Positions 40,063-50,376 of a stretch of 64,000 nucleotides of DNA are shown here, piece after piece. Numbering within the stretch: position 1 is the stretch's first letter; the number at the start of each line of letters is the position of its first letter. A program made the position numbers and the translations under genes. Below the pieces are notes generated by a model that saw nothing but the letters and a program-made list of their open reading frames with translations, was not told the DNA's origin and did not search any database. The stretch covers positions 372,001-436,000 of the forward strand of contig JADJLN010000002.1 of assembly GCA_016710115.1 (NCBI GenBank), read 5' to 3'. This DNA comes from Saprospiraceae bacterium. Lineage in GTDB: Bacteria; Bacteroidota; Bacteroidia; Chitinophagales; Saprospiraceae.

Positions 40063-41767
40063 ATGATTAATATTGCTATATATAAATATTACGTATTAAT
40101 ATTTATTTTGTTTTTATGGACCGGGTGTCAATCACCTTCACCGGAGCCATATGAGGTGAGCAAATCTGCGACGGGGCACTCCGGCATGGTGGTCACAGCC
40201 CATCCCCTTGCCACGGAAGTTGGCCTCCAGGTGCTTCGTGACGGCGGCAATGCTGTAGATGCAGCTATCGCGGTTCAGTTTGCCCTGGCCGTAGTCTATC
40301 CCATTGCCGGCAACATCGGTGGCGGGGCTTTATGCTGATCCGGCAACCTGACGGTTCCGCTTTTGCCTGGATTATCGCGAAAGGGCCCCCCGCCGCCACT
40401 CGGGATATGTATCTGGATTCACTGGGTGAAGTCATTCCCGGATCCAGCACCCTCGGGCATCGTTCTGTCGGCGTGCCCGGCAGCGTGGATGGCATGTGTA
40501 TGGCACATGAGCGATTCGGCTTATACCGCTTGCCGATCTCATCATGCCTTCGATCGCATTGGCCCGAAAGGGGATACGATTAACCTCCAGAGAAGCAAAA
40601 GAACTGAATGCCGTCCGTCAGGATATCCTCTCCGTAAACCCCTCATCACTCCCGTTTGTCCAACAGGACCCCTGGCACACCGGAGACCTTCTCCTGCAGC
40701 ATGACCTGGCCGCCACACTCGAACGGATCGCGGAACAGGGTAGATCCGGATTCTATGCCGGAAAGACAGCCAGATTGATCCTGGAAGACCAGCAACGCGC
40801 AGGTGGCTTGATCACCCGCACTGATCTCGACAGCTTCCACGCTGTCTGGCGTGAACCACTTCGAGGATGGTATCGGGACATGGAGATCCTCTCCATGCCA
40901 CCTCCCTCCAGTGGGGGAGTTGCGCTGCTTCAACTACTCGAATCAGTGGAAGATCTGGATCTGAAAACGGATGATGTCCTCTCCGTGCCAACCATCCACC
41001 ACAGCACAGAGGCGATGCGCAGGGTGTTTGCCGATCGGGCGACCTATCTGGGTGATCCGGATCAGGTGTCCTTGCCCGTAGGACAACTGCTGGATACCCT
41101 GTATATCCGGGAACGAATGAAGGATGCAGGCCATTTGGCCACCTCATCCAGTCAGGTATCAGCAGGGTTGTTTCCCTTGGATGAATCCGAACAGACCACC
41201 CATTTCAGTATCGTTGACCAAACCGGCATGGCTGTAGCTGTCACAACCACACTGAATCTGGAATACGGGTCTAAAGTCATCGTCCAGGGTGGTGGTTTTT
41301 TTCTGAATAATGAAATGGATGACTTCAGCATCAAACCGGGAGTCCCCAATACATTTGGACTGGTGGGCTCCTCGGCCAATGCCATTGCACCGGGAAAACG
41401 CATGCTGAGCAGCATGACACCTGCCATTGTGTCGAGGTCGGGAAAGACATGCCTGGTGGTCGGTTCTCCTGGCGGGTCCAAGATCATTACCACTGTTTTT
41501 CAGATAATCCTGGATGTATTGACCTTCGATCTCGATCTCTCTGCTGCGGTGGCTTTACCCCGGTTCCACCACCAGTGGCAACCGGACACCCTCTTTGTCG
41601 AGCAGGACCGGTTTCACCCTGATACTCTGGAAGCCCTGCGTCAGCGTGGTCATCAGGTCATTGAACGATCACCCATCGGCCGTGTTGACGCCATCTGGAT
41701 ATCGGAAGATGGTCAGTTGTTCGGCGCAGCAGATCCGAGAGGGGATGATCATGCAGCGGGATTCTGA
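40063..41767 (+). CDS. ggt: Gamma-glutamyltransferase lipoprotein (frameshifted)
   Basis: About 568 residues. Lipoprotein signal ending LFLWTGC. ATGHSGMVVTAHPLATEVGL and VLRDGGNAVDAAIAVQFALA are the large-subunit motifs, then GVPGSVDGMCMAHERFG; the autocleavage site is TTHFSIVDQTGMAVAVTTTL (nucleophile Thr at the first or second T near 41199). SSMTPAIV and VGSPGGSKIITTVFQIILD bind substrate. Indels near 40335, 40375 and 40525 break the N-terminal half. Acts in the periplasm on glutathione and other gamma-glutamyl compounds. Confidence 0.9.
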
Positions 41768-41772
41768 ATGCC

Positions 41773-42786
41773 TCAGGCATGGAGGATCTCATGGATCAGT
41801 TCCTGGAGCAGGGCAGCACTGTCCTGGGAACGATTCTGGACCCCTTTGCTTCTCAGATCAAACTCGTGCATCAAACCGAAGATCCGCTCCAGTTGCGGAG
41901 TCTTATACCGGATCGCGGCCTGTTTGTATTCCTGAAAGAACATGGGCACCATGACGCCGGTAGCAGACATCAGTTCCTTGTCACTGGCACCACGCATCTT
42001 GTTGATCTGGTAGAGTTTTAGAAAATAGCCGGCCAGACTGCTGATCACTGCTACGGCCGGATTGGACTTCTGGTCCTGGGCCATGAAATGCAGAATTCGA
42101 TACACTTGAGCCACCTGCCGGAGCCCCAACGCCTTTTGGAGTTCGAATACATTATATTCTCTCGATATCCCGATGGCATCCTGGATATGGCCGGGTTCGA
42201 TCTTTTCGAGCTCCAGATTGAGGATGATCTTGTTGATCTCGTTGATCAGTGTCCCTAGCTGATTGCCCAGGTACTCTGTAAGGACCGCTACAGCTTCAGG
42301 TGTGATCGGATACCCCTGGTGCCGACACCATTCTGTGATCCACGCGGGTACCTGATTTTCATAGAGTGGCTTGCTTTCAAAAACGACACCTTGCTGGAGA
42401 AGGGCTTTGGCCATTTTGGATCGACCATCGATCTTCTTGTTCTTGTGGCACAGTACCAATACAGTAGTCGGCACGGGTCGTTGCACATACCCTTCCAGGT
42501 CAGGTAAGGTCTTCATATCCTGAGCCTCCCGGACAATGATGACCTGCCGAGGCGCCATCATGGGCACTCGTGAAGCCATGTCCCTCAGTGCAGTGGCATC
42601 TACATCCCGACCATATACCACCATTTGATTGAAGGCCTGATCGGCTTCGGAGAGAGCATGATGCTCGATATAGCGGGCCAGTTCATCAATGAAATAGGAT
42701 TCTTCACCATGGAACAGATACAAGGGTGCATACTCCCCCTTTTTGAGGGTTTGCAGGATATCCAGATAGGCATTTTTTGCGGCCAT
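41773..42786 (-). CDS. holA: DNA polymerase III delta subunit
   Basis: Intact, about 337 residues from ATG 42786 (the frame is open to 42831 but MAAKNAYLDILQTLKK is the likely start). Clamp-loader subunit that opens the sliding clamp. APLYLFHGEESYFIDELARY is the conserved delta N-terminus; VVFESKPLYENQVPAWITEW and EAVAVLTEYLGNQLGTLINE follow; LRQVAQVYRILHFMAQDQKS is in the C-terminal collar. A TACTTTTG box ends only 5 bases before the start codon. Convergent with ggt, 5 bases apart. Confidence 0.9.
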   Translation of the reverse strand: MAAKNAYLDILQTLKKGEYAPLYLFHGEESYFIDELARYIEHHALSEADQAFNQMVVYGRDVDATALRDMASRVPMMAPRQVIIVREAQDMKTLPDLEGYVQRPVPTTVLVLCHKNKKIDGRSKMAKALLQQGVVFESKPLYENQVPAWITEWCRHQGYPITPEAVAVLTEYLGNQLGTLINEINKIILNLELEKIEPGHIQDAIGISREYNVFELQKALGLRQVAQVYRILHFMAQDQKSNPAVAVISSLAGYFLKLYQINKMRGASDKELMSATGVMVPMFFQEYKQAAIRYKTPQLERIFGLMHEFDLRSKGVQNRSQDSAALLQELIHEILHA

Positions 42787-42790
42787 GGCA

Positions 42791-42798
42791 CAAAAGTA
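42791..42798 (-). promoter_or_regulatory. -7 box (TACTTTTG) of holA
   Basis: Minus-strand TAnnTTTG only 4 bases from the ATG at 42786, implying a leaderless or near-leaderless transcript. Confidence 0.5.
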
Positions 42799-42861
42799 CA
42801 CCCTGCCAGGGAATCCCCGGTTTTCATTCACGAATCATCGGACTGACTTGCGTGGAGGTTG

Positions 42862-42869
42862 TACCTTTG
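42862..42869 (+). promoter_or_regulatory. -7 box (TACCTTTG) of surE
   Basis: Plus-strand TAnnTTTG ending 5 bases before ATG 42875. With the holA box it makes a compact divergent promoter pair within about 80 bases. Confidence 0.5.
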
Positions 42870-42874
42870 GCCAC

Positions 42875-43636
42875 ATGAAGAAGCCTCTGATCCTGGTTAC
42901 CAATGATGACGGCATTACAGCGCCGGGTATTCGGGCCCTCGTGGATGTCATGTCGGATTTAGGCCGGGTAGTCGTCGTCGCACCGGATTCTCCTCAGTCA
43001 GGAATGGGCCATGCGATCACCATGAATGACCCGCTGCGCATTCATCCCGTTGATGTCTTTCCGGGGATCGAAGCGTGGGAATGTTCGGGTACTCCGGTGG
43101 ATTGCGTCAAATTGGCCAAACACGTCGTGCTGAAAAACCAGCAGATCGATCTGTGTGTTTCCGGGATCAATCACGGTTCGAACGCCTCCATCAACATCAT
43201 TTACTCCGGCACGCTGTCCGCAGCAATGGAAGCTTCCCTGGAGGGTATTTTTTCCTTCGGGTTCAGCTTGCTCGAATATGGATTTGATGCCGATTTTGAA
43301 CCGGCCAAACCCTATATCCGGGATATGGTGAAGCAGGTGCTGGCCAAGCCGCCGACACATACGCTGCTGCTCAATGTCAATATACCGAGTGGCCCTGTGA
43401 TCAGGGGGGTGAAAGTCTGTCGTCAGGCAGATGCGCGCTGGATCGAGGAATTTCAGCAGGCGAAGGACCCCCGCGGGCAGACCTATTACTGGCTGACTGG
43501 CGAATTTGTCAATCATGACCATGATCCGGATACCGATGTTCATGCCCTGGAAGAGGGGTATATTTCCGTAGTTCCATCCGGCCATGACCTCACCATCCGG
43601 GCAGCTATTCCCGAATTATCCTATTTACAACGCTAG
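42875..43636 (+). CDS. surE: 5'/3'-nucleotidase SurE
   Basis: Intact, 253 residues. ILVTNDDGITAPGIRALVDV has the metal-binding NDD; VVVVAPDSPQSGMGHAITMN, ECSGTPVDCVKLAKHVVL, VSGINHGSNASINIIYSGTL (metal-binding N and S) are all present. Removes phosphate from nucleotides, often stationary-phase linked. EGIFSFGFSLLEYGFDADFE differs from the more usual GIPSIGFS. Followed 4 bases later by a small membrane-protein gene and then lpxB, forming a likely operon. Confidence 0.94.
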   Translation: MKKPLILVTNDDGITAPGIRALVDVMSDLGRVVVVAPDSPQSGMGHAITMNDPLRIHPVDVFPGIEAWECSGTPVDCVKLAKHVVLKNQQIDLCVSGINHGSNASINIIYSGTLSAAMEASLEGIFSFGFSLLEYGFDADFEPAKPYIRDMVKQVLAKPPTHTLLLNVNIPSGPVIRGVKVCRQADARWIEEFQQAKDPRGQTYYWLTGEFVNHDHDPDTDVHALEEGYISVVPSGHDLTIRAAIPELSYLQR

Positions 43637-43640
43637 ACCT

Positions 43641-43934
43641 ATGTTTCAACGTAATTCTCTCGGTTGGGGCCTTCTGTTGGGCATCACTTTTCCACTTGGT
43701 GGACTGATCCTGCTGTGGGTGATCAATCTTGTCTGGGTGAATATCGATCCCATGGGCATGAACCTGCCTGTCCGTGAACGGACCCTGCTCCTCCTGGTGA
43801 TCTGCCTCAATCTGATCCCCTTCCGCGGGTTCAACCGGTATCGGAAGCTGGACAGCCTGCGTGGCGTTGTCCTGATGACCGTCGTTATGGCGATCGCCTG
43901 GGTCATTCGCTATGGCTCTTCACTGATCGACTGA
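43641..43934 (+). CDS. Small two- or three-span membrane protein between surE and lpxB
   Basis: Intact, 97 residues. Hydrophobic segments GWGLLLGITFPLGGLILLWV, RTLLLLVICLNLIPFRGFN and GVVLMTVVMAIAWVIRYGS. No domain recognised by eye. Four bases after surE and two before lpxB, so co-translated with lipid A genes; a role in the envelope is inference only. Confidence 0.75.
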   Translation: MFQRNSLGWGLLLGITFPLGGLILLWVINLVWVNIDPMGMNLPVRERTLLLLVICLNLIPFRGFNRYRKLDSLRGVVLMTVVMAIAWVIRYGSSLID

Positions 43935-43936
43935 TC

Positions 43937-45075
43937 GTGGCCAGGCGAATCTATCTGATTGCCGGTGAGGCATCCGGCGACTTGCATGGGGCCAATCTGA
44001 TCCGTGCGTTGCGCCTGCTGGATTCAACACTGGAGATCCGTGGATGGGGAGGTGATCTCATGGAAGAGGCCGGGTGTCAACTGGTCAAACACTATCGGGA
44101 ACTGGCCTTTATGGGGTTTGTGGAAGTGATCCGCAATCTGCCAACCATCCTGGGAAACCTCCGGTTTGCCAGAAGGGATATCCTCGCCTTCCTCCCGATG
44201 CCATCATTTTTATTGACTATCCGGGTTTCAACCTGCGTCTGGTGCCATGGGCACACGGGCAAGGCATCAAAACCGTCTATTACATCAGTCCGCAATTGTG
44301 GGCCTGGCACAAAAGCCGGATCAAGATCATCCGCAAATTCGTGGATGAACTGCTGGTGATCCTGCCGTTTGAGGAACCGTTTTTTGCCGCTGAGGGCGTT
44401 ACTGCCCATTATGTCGGACATCCGTTGATCGATGTCGTGGATCGATTTGAAGGGAAGAGCAACCTGCATCAGGAACTGGATTTGCATCCGGACCAGCAGA
44501 TCATTGCGTTACTGCCGGGAAGTCGGCGTCAGGAAGTGGAGAATATGTTGCCACTGATGGCATCACTGGCCAGGCGCCACCCTGAAAACGCCTGGGTCAT
44601 CGCTGAAGCACCCGGACTATCGTCTGAAGCATATACACAGATCCTGGTAAAATTCCCCGATCTGTACAGCGTCCGAAACAGGACCTATGACCTTCTGAGT
44701 CAATCCTATGCGGCCATTGTCACCTCGGGAACAGCAACCCTGGAAACCGCCTTGTTCAACGTTCCTCAGGTCGTTGCCTATAAAGGCAGTGCCGTTTCGT
44801 TCTGGATAGCCAAACGCCTCGTCAAGCTGCAGTACATCTCCCTGGTGAATCTCCTGTTGGACAAACCCCTGGTCACCGAATTGATCCAGCACGATCTCAC
44901 GGAAACCAGACTGGATCAGGCGTTTTCAAAGCTCCTCGAACCGGATGGTCGGACCAGCATGATGGCAGGTTATGCAGAATTACGCCATTTACTGGGGTCT
45001 CAGAATGCATCTTCAACAGCCGCCAGGCATATTCTGAATGCCTTGCCTCCAAAACCTCAGGCACCCATTATTTGA
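43937..45075 (+). CDS. lpxB: Lipid-A-disaccharide synthase
   Basis: About 380 residues with one frameshift near 44195 (cttcctcccgatgcc). IYLIAGEASGDLHGANLIRA is the family N-terminus; LRIRGWGGDLMEEAG-type segment reads EIRGWGGDLMEEAGCQLV; IFIDYPGFNLRL, YYISPQLWAWHKSRIKII, ILPFEEPFF, VGHPLIDVV, ALLPGSRRQEVENMLPLM and VTSGTATLETALFNVPQVVA follow. GTG start at 43937. Joins UDP-diacylglucosamine and lipid X. Its stop overlaps topA on the other strand. Confidence 0.93.
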
Positions 45076-47576
45076 AGGAGCCCGGTTCCTGTTCGTTGAT
45101 GATTTTCTTGACATCATCAAGTGACAAGGCTGCTGCTTCTTCAGCTGTCATTTTACCGTCCTCGCCCTTGGGGAGCTTGAGGTTCTTTTTCTTGAATTTG
45201 ATAAATGGCCCCCACCGACCATTTTCGATGGAAATCTTCTCTTTCTCCCATTGCTGGATATACCGATTGGCATCCTTGTCAACTTTGGCTTCCAGTAATT
45301 CAATGGCCTGTTCCGGGGTCAGCGTGTCAAAATTGATCCTTGCTGGGACATTGGCATAGGTCGATTTCCATTTGACAAAGGGGCCAAAACGACCCTTTCC
45401 ACAGGTTACAGGTTCACCTTTCCACGTGGTCAGTGGCGCATCCGCCTTGGCCTTTTCATCGATCAGCTGGATCGCACGATCCATATCCACAGCCATGGGG
45501 TCTTCTCCTTTTGCAAGAGAAATAAAGGCATCTCCATACTTGACGTATGGTCCGTATCGTCCAGCTCCGATCACAACCGGTTTGCCATCGTGAACACCCA
45601 GGCTTTTGGGCAGTTTGAACAGTTCGAGTGCTTCTTCCAGTTCGATGGAGGTCATGGATTGACCGGCATTCAGGTTGGCGTAAACGGGCTTTTCATCTTC
45701 CCCGAGTTCTTCTGGCTTACCAATTTGTACGACCGGTCCAAAACGGGACATACGCGTCAGAACAGTCCGGCCGGTTCCAGGATCAACACCCAGAATACGT
45801 TCGCCACTCGCCCGGTCAGCTTCCGATTGAGTGAGCTCGACCTGCTTGTGAAACGGAGAATAGAAACCCTCCAGCATCTTCGTCCAGACCATACTGCCTT
45901 CGGCAATATCGTCAAACTGCTTTTCGATGTCTGCAGTGAACTGATAGTTCATGATCCCTTCAAAATGCGCATCCAGGAAATCGGTTACGAGAATACCCAT
46001 GTCAGTCGGGAAAAGGTGGTTCTTCGCCGCACCGGTATTCTCCGTCATCGTTTTCGCAACTATCCCGCCTTTGACGATTTCCAGGACTTGATACGCACGA
46101 GGTGTCCCATCCCGGTTTCCTTGACCACATAGCCACGTCCGGGTTCAGTGATCTTGGAGATTGTTGGCGCATAGGTCGAAGGTCGACCGATTCCAAGTTC
46201 CTCCATCTTCTTGACCAGACTGGCCTCCGTATATCTCGCTGGAGGCCGTGTGTACCGTTCCTGTGCCATCATGGTGGCCATTGTCAGGTCCTGGCCGATC
46301 GACAGGGGCGGAAGGATTCCCCTGGCCTCATCTTCATCATCATCATCTCGTCCTTCGAGATATACTTTCAGGAAGCCGTCAAATTTCAACACCTCACCGA
46401 CTGCCTGCAAGGGCAGGCCGGGATTTCCGGAAACATCGATTGTCACGGTTGTCTTCTCCAGGCGTGCTTCAGCCATCTGAGATGCCAGGGCGCGCTTCCA
46501 GATCAATTCGTACAGTCTGGCGAGATCCCGATCACCGGGCACAGTGCGACGGTCCATATAGGTTGGTCGGATTGCTTCGTGCGCTTCCTGCGTATTTGCT
46601 CCCTTGCTCTTGAAAGTCCGGGTATGGACATATTCCTTTCCGTATGCGGACTCGATTTCCTGAGCCATAGCCGCGATGGCAGTACTGCTCAGGTTGAGTG
46701 AATCCGTTCGCATATAGGTGATATGCCCTGATTCATACAGCTTCTGAGCCGTACTCATGGTCCGTTGCACGGAGAAGCCCAGTTTGCGACTTGCCTCCTG
46801 TTGCAATGTCGAGGTGTTGAACGGTGGAGCCGGCTTCTTTTTCAAAGGCGACACATCGATATCCGAAATGGTAAAAGTCGATGTCAATGCCCCTTCGAGG
46901 TAGGCTTTTGCCTGTGTCAGATCATTGAGCCGGCCTGGTAGTTCGGCTTTGAGAATAGCCACTCGCCCATCAGCGTCCAGGACGGTGAATTCCGCTAAAA
47001 CTCGCCAGAAGGTGGCTGTTTCAAACTGCTGGATTTCCCTGTCACGGTCGACGATCAACTTCACTGCGACCGATTGCACCCGGCCAGCGGACAGTTTCCC
47101 CCTCACCTTTTTCCAGAGGAGCTCGGATAACTCGAAGCCGACAGGCGATCCAGAATCCGGCGTGCCTGTTGTGCGTCAACCAGGTGGAGGTCTACCGTTC
47201 GCGGCTCCTGTACTGCCTTCTGGATCGCAGGTTTTGTGATTTCGTGAAATACGATTCGCTTGGTGGTATGGGGGTCCAGTCCGAGCACTTCACACAAATG
47301 CCAGGAAATGGCTTCTCCTTCGCGGTCTTCGTCAGTAGCCAGCCAGACTTCCTTTGCATTTTTGACCAATGACTTGAGCTCCTTGACTACTTTTTGTTTG
47401 TCGGGCGTGATTACATACCTGGGAGAAAAGGATTTTTCTACATCCACTCCCTTATCCCCCTTGTCCAGATCACGGATATGTCCGTAACTGGATTTTACAG
47501 TAAAATCGGAACCCAGATATTTTTCAATGGTTTTGGCTTTGGCCGGCGACTCGACGATCAGAAGGTGTTTACCCAT
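45068..47576 (-). CDS. topA: DNA topoisomerase I (frameshifted)
   Basis: About 835 residues. Type IA topoisomerase. MGKHLLIVESPAKAKTIEKY opens the Toprim domain; WLATDEDREGEAISWHLCEV has the metal Asp residues; GKLSAGRVQSVAVKLIVDRD, ITYMRTDSLNLS (active Tyr near 46725) and PPARYTEASLVKKMEELGIG follow. The C-terminal third has repeated GxxGPYVKYG-like and GRFGPFVKW modules instead of classic zinc fingers, a Bacteroidota trait. Indels near 47130 and 46075. Start ATG 47576; a TACCTTTG box lies at 47619-47626. Confidence 0.93.
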
Positions 47577-47618
47577 GCTCACTGGTGGATTTTTGTCGGA
47601 TTGCTTACCGGTGGGGGG

Positions 47619-47626
47619 CAAAGGTA
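47619..47626 (-). promoter_or_regulatory. -7 box (TACCTTTG) of topA
   Basis: Minus-strand TAnnTTTG, 42 bases before the topA ATG. No -33 TTG at regular spacing. Confidence 0.45.
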
Positions 47627-47670
47627 AAGAAAATGAGGTTGTAGGCTAATGACCCGGACAATTCATTCTG

Positions 47671-48228
47671 TCATTGGCCTCGAGTAGCCGGGTCAACCTT
47701 CCTGCGGGTTTCCTGGATGACCTTCGCTTCTTTCTGGCGCTCCAGTTGTTCCTGTGCTACGCGTTCCTGGATGAGCAGGATCTGTCCGTCCACATCAAGA
47801 GGCTGTCCATTGAGATACCGGTGGAAGCTGCGCATGATCAACCTGCTCATGTCATCAGGGGCATAAACACCTTGTGTGCGCAGTGTGTGAGACAATCTGC
47901 TACCACCTTCAAATCCCCAGTTCAGGATAATCCACCGGCCGAGTTTTGGGAATAATCTGGCAACAACCTCATCCTCGGACTGTTCTCGAAAGAAAGCCAG
48001 TGATTCGGCAGAAGCCAGCCGTTCCAACTGGGTAAAGGCATCCTGGAGATCAACGGGAATGTAGATGCCGGCTATTTCGGACAGTTTGATCCGTTCCTGA
48101 TACCGTGCCTCGTATTGTTCAGGTGATGAAGGAGGACCTTCCTCTGCAGGCGGGCTGACCTGCCCATGCATGGTGCTACCGACGAGAAGGAGATAGAAGA
48201 GGAGGTGCGAAATACGAAGTGCCATCAT
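47671..48228 (-). CDS. DUF6794-like secreted protein
   Basis: About 185 residues from the ATG pair at 48228/48225 (LRISHLLFYLLLVGSTMHGQ signal peptide). IYIPVDLQDAFTQLERLASA, FFREQSEDEVVARLFPKLGR, WIILNWGFEGGSRLSHTL and GVYAPDDMSRLIMRSFHRYL match the pattern of the DUF6794 domain. The Glu/Lys/Arg-rich tail (LIQERVAQEQLERQKEAKVI) is probably helical. The frame is open to 48306 but the hydrophobic leader fixes the start. Function unknown. Confidence 0.65.
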   Translation of the reverse strand: MMALRISHLLFYLLLVGSTMHGQVSPPAEEGPPSSPEQYEARYQERIKLSEIAGIYIPVDLQDAFTQLERLASAESLAFFREQSEDEVVARLFPKLGRWIILNWGFEGGSRLSHTLRTQGVYAPDDMSRLIMRSFHRYLNGQPLDVDGQILLIQERVAQEQLERQKEAKVIQETRRKVDPATRGQ

Positions 48229-48374
48229 GCAGATAACCATTGTAAATGGAAACTTATTGCGGGTGGAAGACTGGTTTATGTACGGGAAGTTGCGTGTTCG
48301 GGACAATGCGGTCGCAACCGGTGTCCCTTCATTCTTCCGGCTGCAAGATACCTTCCGGGAATGGAAACGCTGTT

Positions 48375-49874
48375 TCAGAAATCGTTAAAGTATCGCCGTG
48401 CATTCCGATAATACTGGTCTTTCACTCCTGTCGCATCCTGGATATTCGTGCCCTCGATCTCATTGCCCCCGACCTTTTTGTAGAGTTCGATCTCCCATCT
48501 TGGATTCTGCCGTTCATTCCGTGCAGTAGAATGTAGCAGTTGAAAGTCGCCGGGTGCCAGGTTCGGGTTGTAGAACAGAAACTTCACATTGCGTTGACCG
48601 GTAAACGGAAATTCATCATAGATCCAGATCTCATAGGGTGGGGCATGGGGTTCATCTTCCACCTGGACGACGTCATTCGGCTGACCATATTTCATCCACA
48701 CAAAGCCTCGATCCGTTTCAAACCCATATCCGAACCCGGACCTGAATTTCTCATCTACAGCCCGGGCACTGACCATATATGCGTCGTAAGCTTTATCCGG
48801 CCGGTTGGCATTTTCGCGAATGAAATAACCGAACAGGAGCTGACGTTTAGCCAGGGGATTCGGATTCTGGATGGTAGCATTCAACAACTCGACATCCTTT
48901 TCCGGTACCCGGGCTGCAATGGCACGAAGGGAATAATTCAACTCCGCGATCGGCAGATCAACGAGAAAGCTGTCCAGGAAACCACCGGCATGACTGCCTG
49001 GAGTCCCTTCTTCTTCCTCATCGAGATTGGGGTTTGCCCGTTGGAAGGTGATGGCACTGGTATTCAAGAGATTGAGATTACTGTCACGAACCTCGGTCAC
49101 AAGCCGGTAATTCCCCGACGACAGTCTTCGGATATCCATTTGCATCAGTACCGGGTCCAGTGGTCGTACCTTCCGCGTTTTGGTGACGGCCTGCTGAACC
49201 TTCCGGGTAGACCCGTCACCCAATTGGCGTTCGATATAATAGGCAAACAGATAGGTACCGGAAGTACCTGCTGATGGTCGTGGATAGACTTCCTGATAGA
49301 AATACAGCAGTTCAGCCGTTGCCGGATAGAACCGGTGGGGTATCGGTTCCATATAATATCCATGATGGGTCAGCGCATTCGTCTCCGAACTGGCAACTGC
49401 TTTCGCGAGTAAAACGGGGTCGGAAAGTTCAAATCGTACATCATCCTGTTCACCACCCAGCTGCACATCGCGAAAAATGGACAGGGTGTCGACAGGATGA
49501 TGCAAATCGAAGGCTTCAAAATGGATTTGATAGTGACCTTCCGGAAGTACGAACCGACGCACATCCACAAAGTCGAGTTCCGGTTTGTCCTGGCTGGGAC
49601 TGTTCAGAATGAAATGATCGTATTGAACAATCTGGCTGTCCTTTGAGAAATAGATGAGTACATCAACGGAGGATCGCCACTTGCCATCCGGGGTCGGGAT
49701 ACTGACCAGACTGGATCCACTGAAATACATCTGTACTTCTACCAGGGGGTTGCCTTCATGACGGAAGCGGGCCACATCTACCTGGACCTGCACTTGCCCA
49801 AGGCAAGGAGAATGAAAAGCAAAAGGAATGATAAGAGTCAGGAGAATGACCCGGAAGAAGGAGTTCAGACACAT
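48375..49874 (-). CDS. GWxTD-domain secreted protein
   Basis: About 499 residues. Signal peptide MCLNSFFRVILLTLIIPFAF. N-terminal beta domain VDVARFRHEGNPLVEVQMYF, and the conserved C-terminal GWxTD segment seen as GYGFETDRGFVWMKYGQPND, with PYEIWIYDEFPF and RNVKFLFYNPN. In Bacteroidota this domain is of unknown function; it is often in secreted proteins of gliding bacteria. The frame is open 115 codons upstream but those overlap another gene; the signal peptide fixes 49874. Intact. Confidence 0.85.
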   Translation of the reverse strand: MCLNSFFRVILLTLIIPFAFHSPCLGQVQVQVDVARFRHEGNPLVEVQMYFSGSSLVSIPTPDGKWRSSVDVLIYFSKDSQIVQYDHFILNSPSQDKPELDFVDVRRFVLPEGHYQIHFEAFDLHHPVDTLSIFRDVQLGGEQDDVRFELSDPVLLAKAVASSETNALTHHGYYMEPIPHRFYPATAELLYFYQEVYPRPSAGTSGTYLFAYYIERQLGDGSTRKVQQAVTKTRKVRPLDPVLMQMDIRRLSSGNYRLVTEVRDSNLNLLNTSAITFQRANPNLDEEEEGTPGSHAGGFLDSFLVDLPIAELNYSLRAIAARVPEKDVELLNATIQNPNPLAKRQLLFGYFIRENANRPDKAYDAYMVSARAVDEKFRSGFGYGFETDRGFVWMKYGQPNDVVQVEDEPHAPPYEIWIYDEFPFTGQRNVKFLFYNPNLAPGDFQLLHSTARNERQNPRWEIELYKKVGGNEIEGTNIQDATGVKDQYYRNARRYFNDF

Positions 49875-49930
49875 ATCGAAAGATAGGCGACTTCTATGGA
49901 TTCTCCAGCGAGAAACGGATTGAATTTCTG

Positions 49931-50344
49931 TCAATGACGCGACAGATCGAATCGAAAATGCTGTTGATTGATCGTCGTGGTCATAATCATCGCTTGACTG
50001 TCGAGATGTTCGACCACAAATTGCATCGGAAGATGTCCGGAAAGCTGGATGGTATCTTTCACGAAGGAATATTTCGCGACAAAGTGCCCCCCATCCGGTC
50101 CGGTACCTACCGGGACAGGCAAATTGGTCATGAACGATTGCTGATCGGAAAAGTTGAAGAAGGTGCCGTTCAGTGTCTGGGTTTCCCGATCGTTTCGGTA
50201 CGCAGTCACCATCTCCCATCGTCCGCTGATCAGTTCGGGATACGCAGTCCAGGCGGGTGCTTCAGCCGGCGACTGACATCCGGAGGCCAGCAGGGCGAAA
50301 CCCATAGACAACAAGCAGAAGGAGAAGGGTGTACGCTTGATCAT
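49931..50344 (-). CDS. Uncharacterised small lipoprotein
   Basis: Intact, 137 residues. Lipoprotein signal ending LLASGC (MIKRTPFSFCLLSMGFALLA). Body has ELISGRWEMVTAYRNDRETQ, TLNGTFFNFSDQQSF, GTGPDGGHFVAKYSFVKDTI, alternating residues consistent with a small lipocalin-like barrel (a 'GxW' at residue 41-43). A CAAAGGTA (-7 TACCTTTG on the minus strand) at 50352-50359 lies 7 bases before the ATG. Confidence 0.65.
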   Translation of the reverse strand: MIKRTPFSFCLLSMGFALLASGCQSPAEAPAWTAYPELISGRWEMVTAYRNDRETQTLNGTFFNFSDQQSFMTNLPVPVGTGPDGGHFVAKYSFVKDTIQLSGHLPMQFVVEHLDSQAMIMTTTINQQHFRFDLSRH

Positions 50345-50351
50345 AGTCGCA

Positions 50352-50359
50352 CAAAGGTA
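50352..50359 (-). promoter_or_regulatory. -7 box (TACCTTTG) of the lipoprotein gene at 50344
   Basis: Minus-strand TAnnTTTG, 7 bases from the ATG; another near-leaderless arrangement. Confidence 0.45.
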
Positions 50360-50376
50360 ACGTGAAAATGATCAAT

